64,000 nucleotides of DNA from an uncultured Pseudomonadales bacterium (GCA_943788875.1 CALSSA010000006.1:372001-436000); one strand, 5' to 3'; counted from the first letter of the stretch, positions 45,051 through 54,645 are shown. The notes: a model not told the origin generated them from the letters alone. Numbers and translations: made by a program.

Positions 45051-46277
45051 ATGAGCAATCAACAAAGCCAAAACATTAATGATCAAAACACCGGCAGCGA
45101 GTTTTCTCGTCATTGGCTATTAGTATTGGTCTGTGCAGTAGGTATCGGCGTGGGCGTGTCCTCTCTACCCTTTTACACCCAGGGACTATTTATTGAAGCC
45201 TGGATCGCCGACTTTGGTTGGACAAGGGCTCAGGCGTCTCTTGGCATTTTGGGTTCGACTCTGGCACTGGCTGCAGTGTTGCCATTTATAGGCTCGATAG
45301 TTGATCGGTATGGCCTGGTAACCCCAGTTATGATTTCTTTACTGGGCCTGTCAGTCGCCTATGTATTGCTGGGTATGTTTGTTCAGTCCATCGCTACCTT
45401 TGTCATACTGGCAATGCTGCAGGCCATACTGGGCAGTGCATCCTCACCGTTGGCTTATACGCGTGCCATCAATACCGTGTTTAACAAACAGCGAGGGCTG
45501 GCGCTTGGCGTTGCACTCTCGGGTGCAGGCGTGGCTGCCACGTTTGGGCCGACTTTGATCAGTAACGCTATCGACGCGTTTGGCTGGCGGGGCGCTTACT
45601 TTGCAATGGCCCTGTTTACCCTGATAGTCGGTGCTGTCATTGTGATCGTTTTATCCCGTCTTAAGGGTGCCACAACATCGGCGACTATCGACACAGAAGC
45701 CGCGAGTAGGGACTTCAAAATCGCCAAGGCAAGTCGCACCTACTGGACCATCATGGCTGCGATATTCTGCCTGTCTCTCGGGCTTGGCGGATTGATGATT
45801 CATTTTGTACCCATTCTGCTCGATGTGGGTTTCACCACAGATGCCGCGGTCAAGATTGCTGGTGTTATTGGTATCGCCGTTGTACTGGGCCGTCTCTTAG
45901 TGGGTTTTGCGGTTGATCGTATCTTTGCGCCACGGGTAGCAATCGCCATTCTATGCGCCTGTATTTCTGGCGTTTTGGCTTTGGCACTATTTGGTTCTGC
46001 GGTCGCAGTACCGGCTGCATTTGTTATAGGGTTTTCAGTGGGCGCTGAAGTTGATCTGATTGGCTATCTGGTGGCTAGATATTTTGGCATACATGCCTAT
46101 GGCCAGATTTACGGCAGACAATACGCAACATTCTTAATTGCAACCGGCCTTAGCCCAGTGATTCTAGGTGCGGTGCGTGACGCGACTGGCAACTATACCG
46201 CCTCTTTATTTACAGCGGCAGCCTTTATGGTCGTATCGGCGGCTTTGTTCGCCAAATTGCCAAAATTTGAACAATAG
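45051..46277 (+). CDS. Major facilitator superfamily transporter
   Basis: 408 residues, 12 predicted membrane helices with a central loop around 200-220. The DRYGLVTPVM motif after helix 2 (about 87) matches the MFS A-motif, and the layout is that of monocarboxylate/oxalate-formate antiporter-like carriers. The polar N-terminus (1-20) is cytosolic. Five bp after the FAH-family gene with AAAGGGG before the ATG, so cotranscribed; it probably imports or exports an acid of the pathway. Confidence 0.85.
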   Translation: MSNQQSQNINDQNTGSEFSRHWLLVLVCAVGIGVGVSSLPFYTQGLFIEAWIADFGWTRAQASLGILGSTLALAAVLPFIGSIVDRYGLVTPVMISLLGLSVAYVLLGMFVQSIATFVILAMLQAILGSASSPLAYTRAINTVFNKQRGLALGVALSGAGVAATFGPTLISNAIDAFGWRGAYFAMALFTLIVGAVIVIVLSRLKGATTSATIDTEAASRDFKIAKASRTYWTIMAAIFCLSLGLGGLMIHFVPILLDVGFTTDAAVKIAGVIGIAVVLGRLLVGFAVDRIFAPRVAIAILCACISGVLALALFGSAVAVPAAFVIGFSVGAEVDLIGYLVARYFGIHAYGQIYGRQYATFLIATGLSPVILGAVRDATGNYTASLFTAAAFMVVSAALFAKLPKFEQ

Positions 46278-46835
46278 CGATGTGCTGCAGGCCTCAAAGA
46301 GAAAAACATAGCGGGTAACAAAACCGACATGGTTGGCGTCAGAAAAATAAGGCCTAACCAGTCATATCTCGAGAAATGCAACCACAGTGCTATATACGAG
46401 GAGCTCTGTGTTTGCGGCCGCGGCTATGATCAATAGAGGCGCGGGCCTCGTCGGCGCCTGTTCCGTCGCAGGCCAGTAGATCCCAGCGAACCAGGTTATA
46501 GCGCGAAATACCGCCGAGGCAACCAACCTAGATCGGGACCTGTCCCAGGGTCAGCCAGAACTCGAATTCAACTCCATTCCGAACTGAACCGTTGCAATCG
46601 AGCTAGCCACGAGGCCTCGTATGAAAAAGCGTTGAGCCAATTTATGGTCTTATTTTTACCCCATCTAGTTACCTAATAAACCCCACATGGCGTTGCCTGC
46701 ATGTTGATCGAATACGTAAAAGCTAAAATACAAATGTGCATCAGTGCAGGAGAAAATGCCCAAAAAGGCATTTATTTCTCTTATACTTTACTTGCGAAAC
46801 ATACATTTTATTAAACCTATATTCCCTAGGTGCCT
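46278..46835. other. Gene-free, partly GC-rich stretch with probable decayed coding DNA
   Basis: 558 bp without an intact gene. The 46390-46625 part is clearly richer in GC than its surroundings. On the minus strand it holds a short frame reading GGISRYNLVRWDLLACDGTG near 46520-46460, broken by stops on both sides; I do not recognise its family. The last 150 bp are AT-rich and presumably carry the promoter of the CNNM gene. Confidence 0.4.
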
Positions 46836-47888
46836 ATGTTTTTACTGATTACGTATGTATTGATTGCTCTTGGTTTTTCGTTTTTGTGCTCTATTGCCGA
46901 GGCGGTATTGTTAAGTGTCACCAACACTCATATTGCCCTAATGGAAAAAGAGCAAAAACCTGCAGGCCATTTGTTGCGAAGGTTAAAGGATGATGTCAAC
47001 AAACCGTTGGCAGCCATTCTAACCTTAAATACCATTGCCCATACTATTGGCGCAGCCGGTGCCGGGGCACAGGCCAGCACCCTGTTTGGCAGCGCCTATG
47101 TTGGCATCGCTTCCGCGGTGTTAACGCTGTTGATCCTGATATTCTCTGAGATTATTCCCAAAACGTTAGGAGCTCATTACTGGCGACCATTGGCGCCTGT
47201 TACAGCCTACGTGCTTAAATACCTGATTATCTTACTCTACCCCTTTGTTAAATTATCGGATTGGTTGACGGGTGGTTTGCATGGGCCGACCCTCAGCGGT
47301 TTTAGTCGCAAGGAGTTTTCGATAATGGCCGACCTGAGCTCAAAAGAAGGGCAAATTGCCGAGCAGGAGTCTCAGATATTAAAGAACCTGTTACTACTGA
47401 GAGAAACCCGTGTTTTGGATGCGATGACACCGCGCACGGTAATCTTTTCATTGTCGCAGAGTATCACCGTTGAAGAGTTTTTCCACAAATACGATCATGT
47501 GTCATTTTCTCGTATCCCTATTTATGGCGATGAACAGGAAAATATTTCCGGCTTTGTTTTCAGAAGTGACTTGTTGCTGGCCAAGGCCCGAGGTAACGGC
47601 GATAGTATTTTGAGCAACTATCGGCGCGACATTACTGCGGTCCCTGGCTCTATGTCACTGTCGCAGGTGTTCAATGAATTGTTGAGGTTGCGTGTGCACA
47701 TAATGCTGGTCGTGAATGAATACGGCGGTGTTGAAGGTATTATTACATTGGAAGATGTTCTCGAAACCTTATTAGGTCTCGAGATCGTTGATGAGAAAGA
47801 CAATGTGGTCGATATGCAAAAGGAAGCGCGCAGAGTTTGGAAGCGGCGTGCGGGAAAAATGGGGTTCAAAATAGACGGAGAAAAATGA
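46836..47888 (+). CDS. CNNM-domain (DUF21) and CBS-domain membrane protein, hemolysin/CorC-type
   Basis: 350 residues from the ATG at 46836; a GTG two codons earlier is possible. Four hydrophobic segments within 1-140 form the CNNM domain (FSEIIPKTLGAHYWRPLAP near 105-123). Two CBS domains follow (about 185-310) with MTPRTVIFSL and VNEYGGVEGIITLEDVLETLLG near 288-309 (split). These proteins are linked to Mg2+/Co2+ efflux; the C-terminal CorC_HlyC domain of longer homologues is absent, so this is the short form. Confidence 0.87.
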   Translation: MFLLITYVLIALGFSFLCSIAEAVLLSVTNTHIALMEKEQKPAGHLLRRLKDDVNKPLAAILTLNTIAHTIGAAGAGAQASTLFGSAYVGIASAVLTLLILIFSEIIPKTLGAHYWRPLAPVTAYVLKYLIILLYPFVKLSDWLTGGLHGPTLSGFSRKEFSIMADLSSKEGQIAEQESQILKNLLLLRETRVLDAMTPRTVIFSLSQSITVEEFFHKYDHVSFSRIPIYGDEQENISGFVFRSDLLLAKARGNGDSILSNYRRDITAVPGSMSLSQVFNELLRLRVHIMLVVNEYGGVEGIITLEDVLETLLGLEIVDEKDNVVDMQKEARRVWKRRAGKMGFKIDGEK

Positions 47889-48071
47889 TTGGGAACGGTC
47901 ATATATAAGAACAACGGAGCATGAGCCCGCTGTATAAAGTAAATTGACTAGGGCAATGCATCATTGAGACTGTCCGTTAAGGATCATGCTTTCTTTACAA
48001 TATCTGATGAAAATTTCTGCGCCCAGAAAACCCGATCAAACCTATTTAAATCAATACTTTATGGTACTTTG

Positions 48072-48088
48072 AAACCCCTTGCGGGGCT
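48072..48088 (-). terminator. Hairpin after tmRNA-like repeat copy 1
   Basis: Minus strand AGCCCCGCAAGGGGTTT: 4-bp GC stem with tetraloop and short T-run, in the same relation to the repeat as the terminators of copies 2 and 3. Confidence 0.6.
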
Positions 48089-48094
48089 ATTGTT

Positions 48095-48119
48095 TGGTGG
48101 AGGCGGCGGGAACTGTACT
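48095..48119 (-). repeat. tmRNA 3'-end-like repeat, copy 1 (putative att remnant)
   Basis: Plus strand TGGTGGAGGCGGCGGGAA, the reverse complement of the last 18 nt expected for tmRNA including the CCA end. It then diverges (CTGTACT) where a true ssrA would continue as TCGAACC. The rest of an ssrA gene is absent. Two similar copies occur at 51103 and 56932 in the same orientation. Confidence 0.7.
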
Positions 48120-48188
48120 AGCAGCATAGACCGCTGATTAGTGTAGATGAACATCCACTAACCGAATTCTATGCTTTTACGGTGTTGC

Positions 48189-48356
48189 CTATACGAACCG
48201 GCCTACGATAAATCTAGAATCGGCGTATTTTCGACCAAGTGATTTCCGAGCAATGCCATACAGAAGCCCCCCAAGAATAATCCACGATATACTAATTCCC
48301 CATTCTTGGGGCCACAGTAAAGCAGCAGGGCTACCGGGTAAGTAAAGCAGTGTCAT
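48189..48356 (-). pseudogene. Relic of an APC-family amino acid permease 3' end
   Basis: A 55-codon frame reading YLPGSPAALLWPQEWGIS then a hydrophobic helix and LLYGIARK. The LPGSPAAL-WPxEW motif is that of the last helix of APC-superfamily permeases. An in-frame stop lies 5 codons upstream and no further permease sequence is present, so it is a truncated remnant. It lies between repeat copy 1 and the TonB receptor gene. Confidence 0.55.
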
Positions 48357-48547
48357 ACCAGTCGTTTTCTAACTTTGGCACTGTCCTTATTGGGTAGAGT
48401 TGTGCTTTATGGATATGTTTATCTCGCTCACGAGATGGCTACTAAGTATTCATCACTCAGCGCGTTGAGCTCCCTAAACGTTAAGTCACGATGAGGATCT
48501 ACAGGCCACGTCGGTCCCATCGACATGGCCTGTAGATTGCTACCGGC

Positions 48548-50815
48548 CTAGTTGAAGTTATAGTTAAAAGTCAATCCGACAGTTCGTGGTTGATTTATCG
48601 CCACAGCCCTAGTATCGAGCAGATTTACCGATGTATTTGAGCCGAACAACCCAGACTCGGAGACGTCATTAAGAACATTGTGTGCGAATAATGTAATCTC
48701 CCAAAGATCCTCCTGGAAAGCTCCAACCCGCAAATCAAGCCGCTTATTCGGAGAAACACTATTAAAAGGGCTTGTCGGATCGTAGAGGCGCGTGACGTCA
48801 TCCACAAAATTGTAGCTAACTCGCACAAATCCATCCCAATCGGACGTTAGCGTTAGTAAATAATCTGCAGTTACCGAATATGCCCACTCAGGTACGTTGA
48901 GCAGAGGAGCGCCCACATACCCTTGTGCCCCCGGGGCGAGCGAGGTCAACTTTGCATCCGTGTAACTAACCATCGCTGATAAAGAAAGCGCCTCGGTAGC
49001 TGCAAAGTTCCACTCGAGTTCAGCTCCTTTGACCTCTGCGTCACCGTTATTAACAGAGAAAGGCCAACCGCAAAATAGCGAGACGCTCTGCTGAATGTCC
49101 GTCCAGTCTAGAAGATAAACCGCACCGTTTAATCTCATCCGTTGATCCATCATCCGCATTTTGGCACCCAGTTCGTAACTCGAAACTGAATCGGATCCCA
49201 CGCCCTTAGGAGTTTCAGACAGACCCAGTGCTGCCAAATCATCCGCACAAGCCGCCTCAGGGACTGGTGAGATTGCCGCACCACTTCTGAATCCCTCCGC
49301 CACCGTTGCGAACAGCATTGTGTCATCGTTCATTTGATACGAAACATTAAGCTTGGGTGTAATATCATCGTCCTTATATTCGCCCTCTTGGTATACGGGT
49401 TCGTAGGAGTCAGTGAATAGCCCCTCCTCGGTATCTGTAAAACTTGACTCGAATTCAAAGGCACGCAGGCCAACAGTAACCGCAAGGGCATTGGTCACGT
49501 TATATGTAGCTTCTGCAAAAATAGCCTTTTCCGTAAGTTTGTAACGCGGGTCTGATTCATATGAGGTATCAAAACCGTATATCTGCCCTTCTTCCCCAAA
49601 GGCCTCAAGGGCTTCAGCACTGAACGGATTGACATCTGGGAGATGGCTCTTTTGATCGCTGTAGTAAATACCGACTAGGTAGTCCAGTGAATCCTTCGAA
49701 CCCACCAAACGTAATTCCTGAATAAACGTTTCGGTTTTGTTGTCATCAAGCTGCTCCCATGGCACGTTGGTGGGTAGTTCAAGCAGCGCCGTAGCGATTT
49801 TAGTATAATCTTCAATTCCGGGGGTCTCGCGTTTGAAGTAGGAGGTAGACGACGTCACCCCCAATAGATCACCCTCCCAGTTCACTGTCAGATTTGCAAT
49901 AGTCACCTCGTCCTCGCGGTCCTCGCGAGTTAAGCGTGTCTGAATATATTTCTCATCTTCTAAAGATGCTGGCGGCACATCAATCAGGTACGGTGCGTCG
50001 ACCTCAAGCTTCTGATGCATTAGCGATGGCGTAATCGTCAGGTTTTCATTGGGAACATACTCGAGAATCGCTCGGAATCCGTTCTGTGTCATCGAGTTCG
50101 CACCAGGTTTTACAGGAACTGTAGGATCAATTCCTGCCAAATCTGATGGATGAATTGCGTACCGGTCGATGAAACCTTTGTCAGATTGATGGGATCCAAG
50201 CAAACGTAAACCAAGCTTTTCGTCCTGTAGGGGGATATTGAGAACGACATTAGCTTTTCGGCTCAATCCACTACTACCATCGATATGCGACAGGGTAGTC
50301 TCTGCGCGGCCCTCAAATTGGGACAAATTCGGCCTTTTCCCAACATACTTAACAGTACCACCCATTGAACCGGCGCCATAGAGCGTGCCTTGTGGCCCTC
50401 GCAAAACCTCAACCCGCTCCAGATCGAACATCATTACATCGAGATTGCGAGTAGTGGCGGATATTGGCACTTCATCGAGGTAGTAGCCGATGGTGGGCGA
50501 ATTACCAGACCTTCCTGGCATGCCTCGGACAATCACTTCCGTCTGTCCGGGTCCAGTGCTTGTTACTGCAAGACCCGGCACGCCGAGAGCAAGATCCGAG
50601 ACATTCTTAATTCCCGCATGCTCTAGATCTTCCCCGGATACTGCAGTGATACTAATCGGTACTTTTTGTAAAATCTGAGAGCGTTTCCTTGCTGTGACAA
50701 TGATTTCTTCCAGTGTATTGTTGAGAATTTTTTGTCCCGCTTCTTCTTTTGCTGAAACATCTACAGCTAATAGGGCGGCAAACATCCCCATCAAAACCAT
50801 TTTATTTTTTTTCAT
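48548..50815 (-). CDS. TonB-dependent receptor
   Basis: 755 residues with signal peptide to about residue 22 (LLAVDVSAKE), TonB box EEIIVTARKRSQ near 37-48, plug domain with IVRGMPGRSG, YLDEVPI and DLERVEVLRGPQGTLYGAGSMGG (split), and a long barrel ending in FNYNFN. Family and location (outer membrane) are clear; the cargo is not. No other gene lies within its segment between repeat copies 1 and 2, so it appears as a single-gene cassette. Confidence 0.88.
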   Translation of the reverse strand: MKKNKMVLMGMFAALLAVDVSAKEEAGQKILNNTLEEIIVTARKRSQILQKVPISITAVSGEDLEHAGIKNVSDLALGVPGLAVTSTGPGQTEVIVRGMPGRSGNSPTIGYYLDEVPISATTRNLDVMMFDLERVEVLRGPQGTLYGAGSMGGTVKYVGKRPNLSQFEGRAETTLSHIDGSSGLSRKANVVLNIPLQDEKLGLRLLGSHQSDKGFIDRYAIHPSDLAGIDPTVPVKPGANSMTQNGFRAILEYVPNENLTITPSLMHQKLEVDAPYLIDVPPASLEDEKYIQTRLTREDREDEVTIANLTVNWEGDLLGVTSSTSYFKRETPGIEDYTKIATALLELPTNVPWEQLDDNKTETFIQELRLVGSKDSLDYLVGIYYSDQKSHLPDVNPFSAEALEAFGEEGQIYGFDTSYESDPRYKLTEKAIFAEATYNVTNALAVTVGLRAFEFESSFTDTEEGLFTDSYEPVYQEGEYKDDDITPKLNVSYQMNDDTMLFATVAEGFRSGAAISPVPEAACADDLAALGLSETPKGVGSDSVSSYELGAKMRMMDQRMRLNGAVYLLDWTDIQQSVSLFCGWPFSVNNGDAEVKGAELEWNFAATEALSLSAMVSYTDAKLTSLAPGAQGYVGAPLLNVPEWAYSVTADYLLTLTSDWDGFVRVSYNFVDDVTRLYDPTSPFNSVSPNKRLDLRVGAFQEDLWEITLFAHNVLNDVSESGLFGSNTSVNLLDTRAVAINQPRTVGLTFNYNFN

Positions 50816-51064
50816 AGCTTTTCCCTCATAATCGAAACATATAAGTTTTATAGCAAGCGCAAATCAAATACGCTGATCTGTACAATGCATCTGGACATGT
50901 CATCTGACATGCTTCTCTTTACATGTTACCCAATTTTATAACCCTATTACAACAACTAAAGCCTGGCCGATTCGATGCAAAAAAAGCACGATTATTCCCT
51001 CAATGCCTGCACAAGCCCATTTGGCTAGACCTGTGTTGGGGGTTCTTAGCAAAATCGGTAACAA

Positions 51065-51094
51065 ATAAAAAACCCCAACCCGTTTGGGTTGAGG
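51065..51094 (-). terminator. Terminator after tmRNA-like repeat copy 2
   Basis: Minus strand CCTCAACCC-aaac-GGGTTGGGG followed by TTTTTT. It lies 9 bp beyond the CCA-like end of the repeat, as expected for the natural terminator of a tRNA/tmRNA gene. Confidence 0.85.
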
Positions 51095-51102
51095 CCTATT
51101 TT

Positions 51103-51128
51103 TGGTGGAGGCGGCGGGAACTGCACTT
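51103..51128 (-). repeat. tmRNA 3'-end-like repeat, copy 2
   Basis: Same 18-bp core as copy 1, extended by CTGCACTTA, which is identical to copy 3. It separates the TonB receptor segment from the Phe/Tyr catabolism segment. No open frame of interest lies in the remaining 50816-51243 spacer. Confidence 0.7.
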
Positions 51129-51243
51129 AGACGGCAACCCATTGATTAAAATAGCTTTAATGCGTTTAAAGATCTGCTTTTGTTACCTTAAAAAGCGAGC
51201 AACCCCATGTTTTAGTGTGTTCCAGATGGATGGCCTAGATGGT

Positions 51244-51705
51244 TTAGAGCGGCAGTGCCGTGGTGTATTTTTTCTGGCGCAAAATAAGATTTGTCGTTGA
51301 TGCGCGAACAATGCCTAGTCGCAGTAGCTTTTGCATAATAAATCGCTCTAGGCTCTCGGTGTCTTTTTCAATAATTTTTAGCACATAATCATTGGGACCC
51401 GTGATCGAAGAGCATTCCACGATCTGTTCCTGAAGAGCGACAAAGTTATCCAGCATTTCAATTGTTTGCTCGGTGTGATCAAGCAGCGCTATATGCACAT
51501 AGGCCATAGCGGTTAGGTCTAGCTGCTTTGGGTTAAGCATGGCTACATAACCATTGATAACCTTGGCGTCCTCTAACTTCCTCACCCGACGCCAGCAGGG
51601 GGAGTTAGATAGGTTTACTTTTTCTGCCAGTTCCTGGTTGCCTATTTTGCCGTCGGCTTGAAGAACACGAAGAATATTGCGGTCATGATGATCAATCTCT
51701 GCCAT
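51244..51705 (-). CDS. Lrp/AsnC-family transcriptional regulator
   Basis: 153 residues. N-terminal HTH (about 5-60: DHHDRNILRVLQADGKIGNQ, then AEKVNLSNSPCWRRVRKLE) and C-terminal RAM ligand domain (about 68-145). Divergent from phhA with a 141-bp spacer, so it likely senses phenylalanine, tyrosine or another amino acid and regulates the phhAB genes, as Lrp-type activators do elsewhere. Confidence 0.9.
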   Translation of the reverse strand: MAEIDHHDRNILRVLQADGKIGNQELAEKVNLSNSPCWRRVRKLEDAKVINGYVAMLNPKQLDLTAMAYVHIALLDHTEQTIEMLDNFVALQEQIVECSSITGPNDYVLKIIEKDTESLERFIMQKLLRLGIVRASTTNLILRQKKYTTALPL

Positions 51706-51846
51706 TGAAAATAAATTCCTGTAAACAACGCATATTGGGTAAATATACCCTTATATCTTGCAATTATCACCCTTAAAGCAAGTTAATTCCTCTTAATCCG
51801 AATAATAATTACTAGTCTGTTATTAAGAATGATTAAGCGCTAAACC

Positions 51847-52641
51847 ATGCCTAAAAATACCAATTACACTGCTAAGATACCAGATGACCAAGGCCTAATT
51901 GACTACTCTGCCGAGGAGCATGCTGTCTGGCGCGACCTCTATGCCCAGCAGATTCCCAGCACTCAAAAATATGCCGCCGATGCCTATCTAAAGGGGCTTG
52001 ATTTGCTGGATATGTCCGCTAATCGAATCCCCCAGTGCCTGGAGCTTACCGAGCACTTAATGCCCTTAACGGGCTGGTCTGTAGCGCCGGTACCCGCGCT
52101 AATTGGCTTTGGCCGCTTCTTTAATATGTTGGCAGAGAAGACATTCCCCGCAGCCTCGTTTATTCGCTCCAGAGCAGATTATGACTATATTGAAGAGCCA
52201 GATATTTTCCATGAAATCTTTGGTCATACGCCGCTACTAACGGATCCTGGTTTCGCCCATTTTTCTAATACCATTGGCAACATTGGCCAACAGGTTGAGC
52301 CCGCTGATTATAGCTGGCTGATTAGACTGTATTGGTTCACCATTGAATTTGGCTTAACGGTCGAAAATGGCCATTACAAGGCGCTGGGATCTGGGCTTAC
52401 ATCATCGCCAACCGAGTTGATTTACAGTATCGATAGCCCAGTGCCCGAGCGTCGTGAATTTAATGTGATTGATATTTTGCGCACCCCTTACAGAATCGAT
52501 ATTCATCAACCGATTTATTTTGTACTTGAAAATATCGACGATCTGTTTCAAGCGGCTGACCGGGATTTGCTGGCTGATATTCGTCAGGCTCAGTCACTGG
52601 GACTCTTTGAACCAAGCTATGAATGCCAACTAACAGGATAA
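51847..52641 (+). CDS. phhA: Phenylalanine-4-hydroxylase
   Basis: 264 residues, the monomeric bacterial type without a regulatory ACT domain. The iron ligands are H122 and H127 in FHEIFGHTPLL and E167 in FTIEFGL. It converts phenylalanine to tyrosine with tetrahydropterin. A weak ribosome site precedes the ATG. It is followed 6 bp later by phhB, which recycles the pterin, and divergent from the Lrp-type regulator. Confidence 0.95.
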   Translation: MPKNTNYTAKIPDDQGLIDYSAEEHAVWRDLYAQQIPSTQKYAADAYLKGLDLLDMSANRIPQCLELTEHLMPLTGWSVAPVPALIGFGRFFNMLAEKTFPAASFIRSRADYDYIEEPDIFHEIFGHTPLLTDPGFAHFSNTIGNIGQQVEPADYSWLIRLYWFTIEFGLTVENGHYKALGSGLTSSPTELIYSIDSPVPERREFNVIDILRTPYRIDIHQPIYFVLENIDDLFQAADRDLLADIRQAQSLGLFEPSYECQLTG

Positions 52642-52647
52642 CCAATA

Positions 52648-52995
52648 ATGACGACTCAAGTATGTGATCTTAGTAACCAAGCCTGCGAACCCTGCCAGGG
52701 CGGCATGGCTGCTCTGGATGCTGCCGAGGCCAAAACCCTGTTAGCTGAGTTGCACCCTGACTGGCAATTATCCGGGGATAACAAGCTGATCTCGCGGCAA
52801 TTTAAATTTAAAGGGTTTGCCAGAGCGGTGCAGATGGCCAATTTGATTGCCTGGTTGGGCGATCGTCAGGGCCACCATCCGGATATTGCTTTTGGCTGGG
52901 GCTACTGCTCCGTGACCTTTACCACCCACGAGATTGACGGGCTATCGAACAATGACTTTATCTGTGGGGCTAAGCTGGATCAAATCACCGCATAG
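52648..52995 (+). CDS. phhB: Pterin-4a-carbinolamine dehydratase
   Basis: 115 residues. The core motif GHHPDIAFGWGYCSVTFTTH (about 75-94) carries the catalytic histidines, preceded by the N-terminal CEPCQGG cysteine pair seen in many homologues. It dehydrates the carbinolamine made by PhhA. AGGA lies about 9 nt before the ATG. Convergent with maiA (17-bp gap). Confidence 0.95.
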   Translation: MTTQVCDLSNQACEPCQGGMAALDAAEAKTLLAELHPDWQLSGDNKLISRQFKFKGFARAVQMANLIAWLGDRQGHHPDIAFGWGYCSVTFTTHEIDGLSNNDFICGAKLDQITA

Positions 52996-53012
52996 CAATT
53001 AATGAGGGCACT

Positions 53013-53675
53013 TCACTTAGGCGGACAGTCTGGTTGAGATTCTGGGCTGGCGGCAATAAAGTCAGTCAACCCGCTGCAGTGTTTGTAAATGGCATTAATC
53101 AGAGGATAGCCCTGCATAGGACAATTAAAACGCAGGGCATTATAGACCTGGGGTATCAAACAGATATCCGCCATGGTTACCGTATCGCCAATGCAATACT
53201 GTCCATTGCTATTAAGCGCTTCAAGGTTATTTTCCAAGGCACCAAAACCCTGGGCAATCCAGTGGTGATACCAGTGCAGTTTCTGCTCCTTATTTAAGCC
53301 TGTTGTGGACTCGATAAACTGGGTCACTCGGGGATTATTTAATGGGTGAATATCCATGGCAACCTGATAGGCAATCGAACGCACCTGAGCGCGATCCATA
53401 GCACTCTGCGGCAGTAAGCTGGGTTTAGGATAACGCTCTTCTAGATATTCGATAATCGCCAGAGACTGGGTTAATGTGCCCTCAGCGGTGGTTATGGTTG
53501 GAACCAGCCCGCCGGGGTTGGTCTGCAGGTACTGAGATTGCCTGTGCTCACCGCTAAGCAAATTAACCGGCAACTGATGGTAACTGAGCTGTTTTATTTC
53601 AAGGGCAATCCGTACCCGATACGCCGCCGACGAGCGGTAGTAGCTGTAAAGCTGCAGATCTGTATCAGCCGACAT
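53013..53675 (-). CDS. maiA: Maleylacetoacetate isomerase
   Basis: 220-residue zeta-class GST. The SYYRSSAAYRVRIALEIK segment (about 7-24) holds the SSxxxR catalytic motif with serine in SSA; NPGGLVPTI and SLAIIEYLEERYP complete the glutathione site. It isomerises maleylacetoacetate in tyrosine degradation. The ATG overlaps the fahA stop by 11 bp, so the two are coupled. Confidence 0.92.
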   Translation of the reverse strand: MSADTDLQLYSYYRSSAAYRVRIALEIKQLSYHQLPVNLLSGEHRQSQYLQTNPGGLVPTITTAEGTLTQSLAIIEYLEERYPKPSLLPQSAMDRAQVRSIAYQVAMDIHPLNNPRVTQFIESTTGLNKEQKLHWYHHWIAQGFGALENNLEALNSNGQYCIGDTVTMADICLIPQVYNALRFNCPMQGYPLINAIYKHCSGLTDFIAASPESQPDCPPK

Positions 53676-54645
53676 ACGGGATTACCTGCTGGTTGATTTC
53701 ACCAAAGATACTTTGGCCACTGTGGTCGTGCATATCAATTTGGATACGGTCACCAAACTGCATAAAGTCGGTGCTGGCACTGCCATTGGCTATTATTTCC
53801 AGCATACGCACCTCGGCCAAACAGCAGGACCCATTGGAGCGATCAAGATTAGACACTGTGCCCGAGCCAATAATTGTACCAGCACACAGAGGGCGCGTCT
53901 TAGCGGCATGGGCAATCAGCTGCCCAAAGTCAAAAGTCATATCGACACCGGCATTGGGTTGGCCAATAAGTTTATCATTGAGAATCGCCCTTAGGGGCAG
54001 GTGTAATTTGGCCCCATCCCAGGCATCTCCAAGAGCGTCAGGAGTTATCGCGACAGGAGAGAAAGCACTGCTAGGTTTAGCCTGATAAAAGCCAAAGCCT
54101 TTGCCCAGCTCTCCCGGAATTAGATTGCGCAGCGAAACATCATTGACCAGCATAACCAGCTTGATATGGTCCCGTGCGTTATCAGCAGATACGCCCATAG
54201 GCACATCATCAACGATCACTGCGACCTCGGCTTCAAAATCAATACCCCAGCTTGGATCAGCCATAGCGATATCTTCACAGGGGCCCAGAAAGGTATCTGA
54301 CCCGCCTTGATAGATCAGTGGATCAGTCCAAAATGACGCTGGCATTTCGGCATTGCGCGCTTTGCGTACCAGTTCTACATGATTGACATAAGCACTGCCA
54401 TCGGCCCAGTGAAAGGCCCGCGGCAGGGGTGAGGCACAGGTGCTTGCAACAAATGGCTGGCCCTTTATCTCACCGCTTTCCAGTTGCCCAAATAGTTCCT
54501 GCAGTGGTGCCGCACAGCTATCCCAGTTATCCATTGCAGCTTGCAGGGTCGGGGCAATTGCTGTCGCTGTCTCATAGCGTAGAATAAGACTGTCAACGAC
54601 CACTAACTGGCCATCGCGGCCCAAATTAATTGAGGCGAGTTTCAT
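53665..54645 (-). CDS. fahA: Fumarylacetoacetase
   Basis: 326 residues, the bacterial single-domain-plus-cap form. IDFEAEVAVIVDDVPMGV (about 134-151) has the E-x-E metal site, VSLRNLIPGEL the catalytic region, and IIGSGTVSN near 262 the conserved loop. It splits fumarylacetoacetate to fumarate and acetoacetate. Overlaps the VOC gene by 4 bp and maiA by 11 bp. Confidence 0.93.
   Translation of the reverse strand: MKLASINLGRDGQLVVVDSLILRYETATAIAPTLQAAMDNWDSCAAPLQELFGQLESGEIKGQPFVASTCASPLPRAFHWADGSAYVNHVELVRKARNAEMPASFWTDPLIYQGGSDTFLGPCEDIAMADPSWGIDFEAEVAVIVDDVPMGVSADNARDHIKLVMLVNDVSLRNLIPGELGKGFGFYQAKPSSAFSPVAITPDALGDAWDGAKLHLPLRAILNDKLIGQPNAGVDMTFDFGQLIAHAAKTRPLCAGTIIGSGTVSNLDRSNGSCCLAEVRMLEIIANGSASTDFMQFGDRIQIDMHDHSGQSIFGEINQQVIPYVG

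Noticed and set aside
48095..48119. A complete tmRNA or tRNA gene at the repeats
   Set aside because: Only the last 18 nt plus CCA match; the T-loop TTCGA, acceptor 5' strand and tag-coding region are missing at all three copies.
50923..51300. 125-codon plus-strand frame
   Set aside because: It runs through the terminator and tmRNA-like repeat and into the end of the Lrp gene; no protein-like signal.
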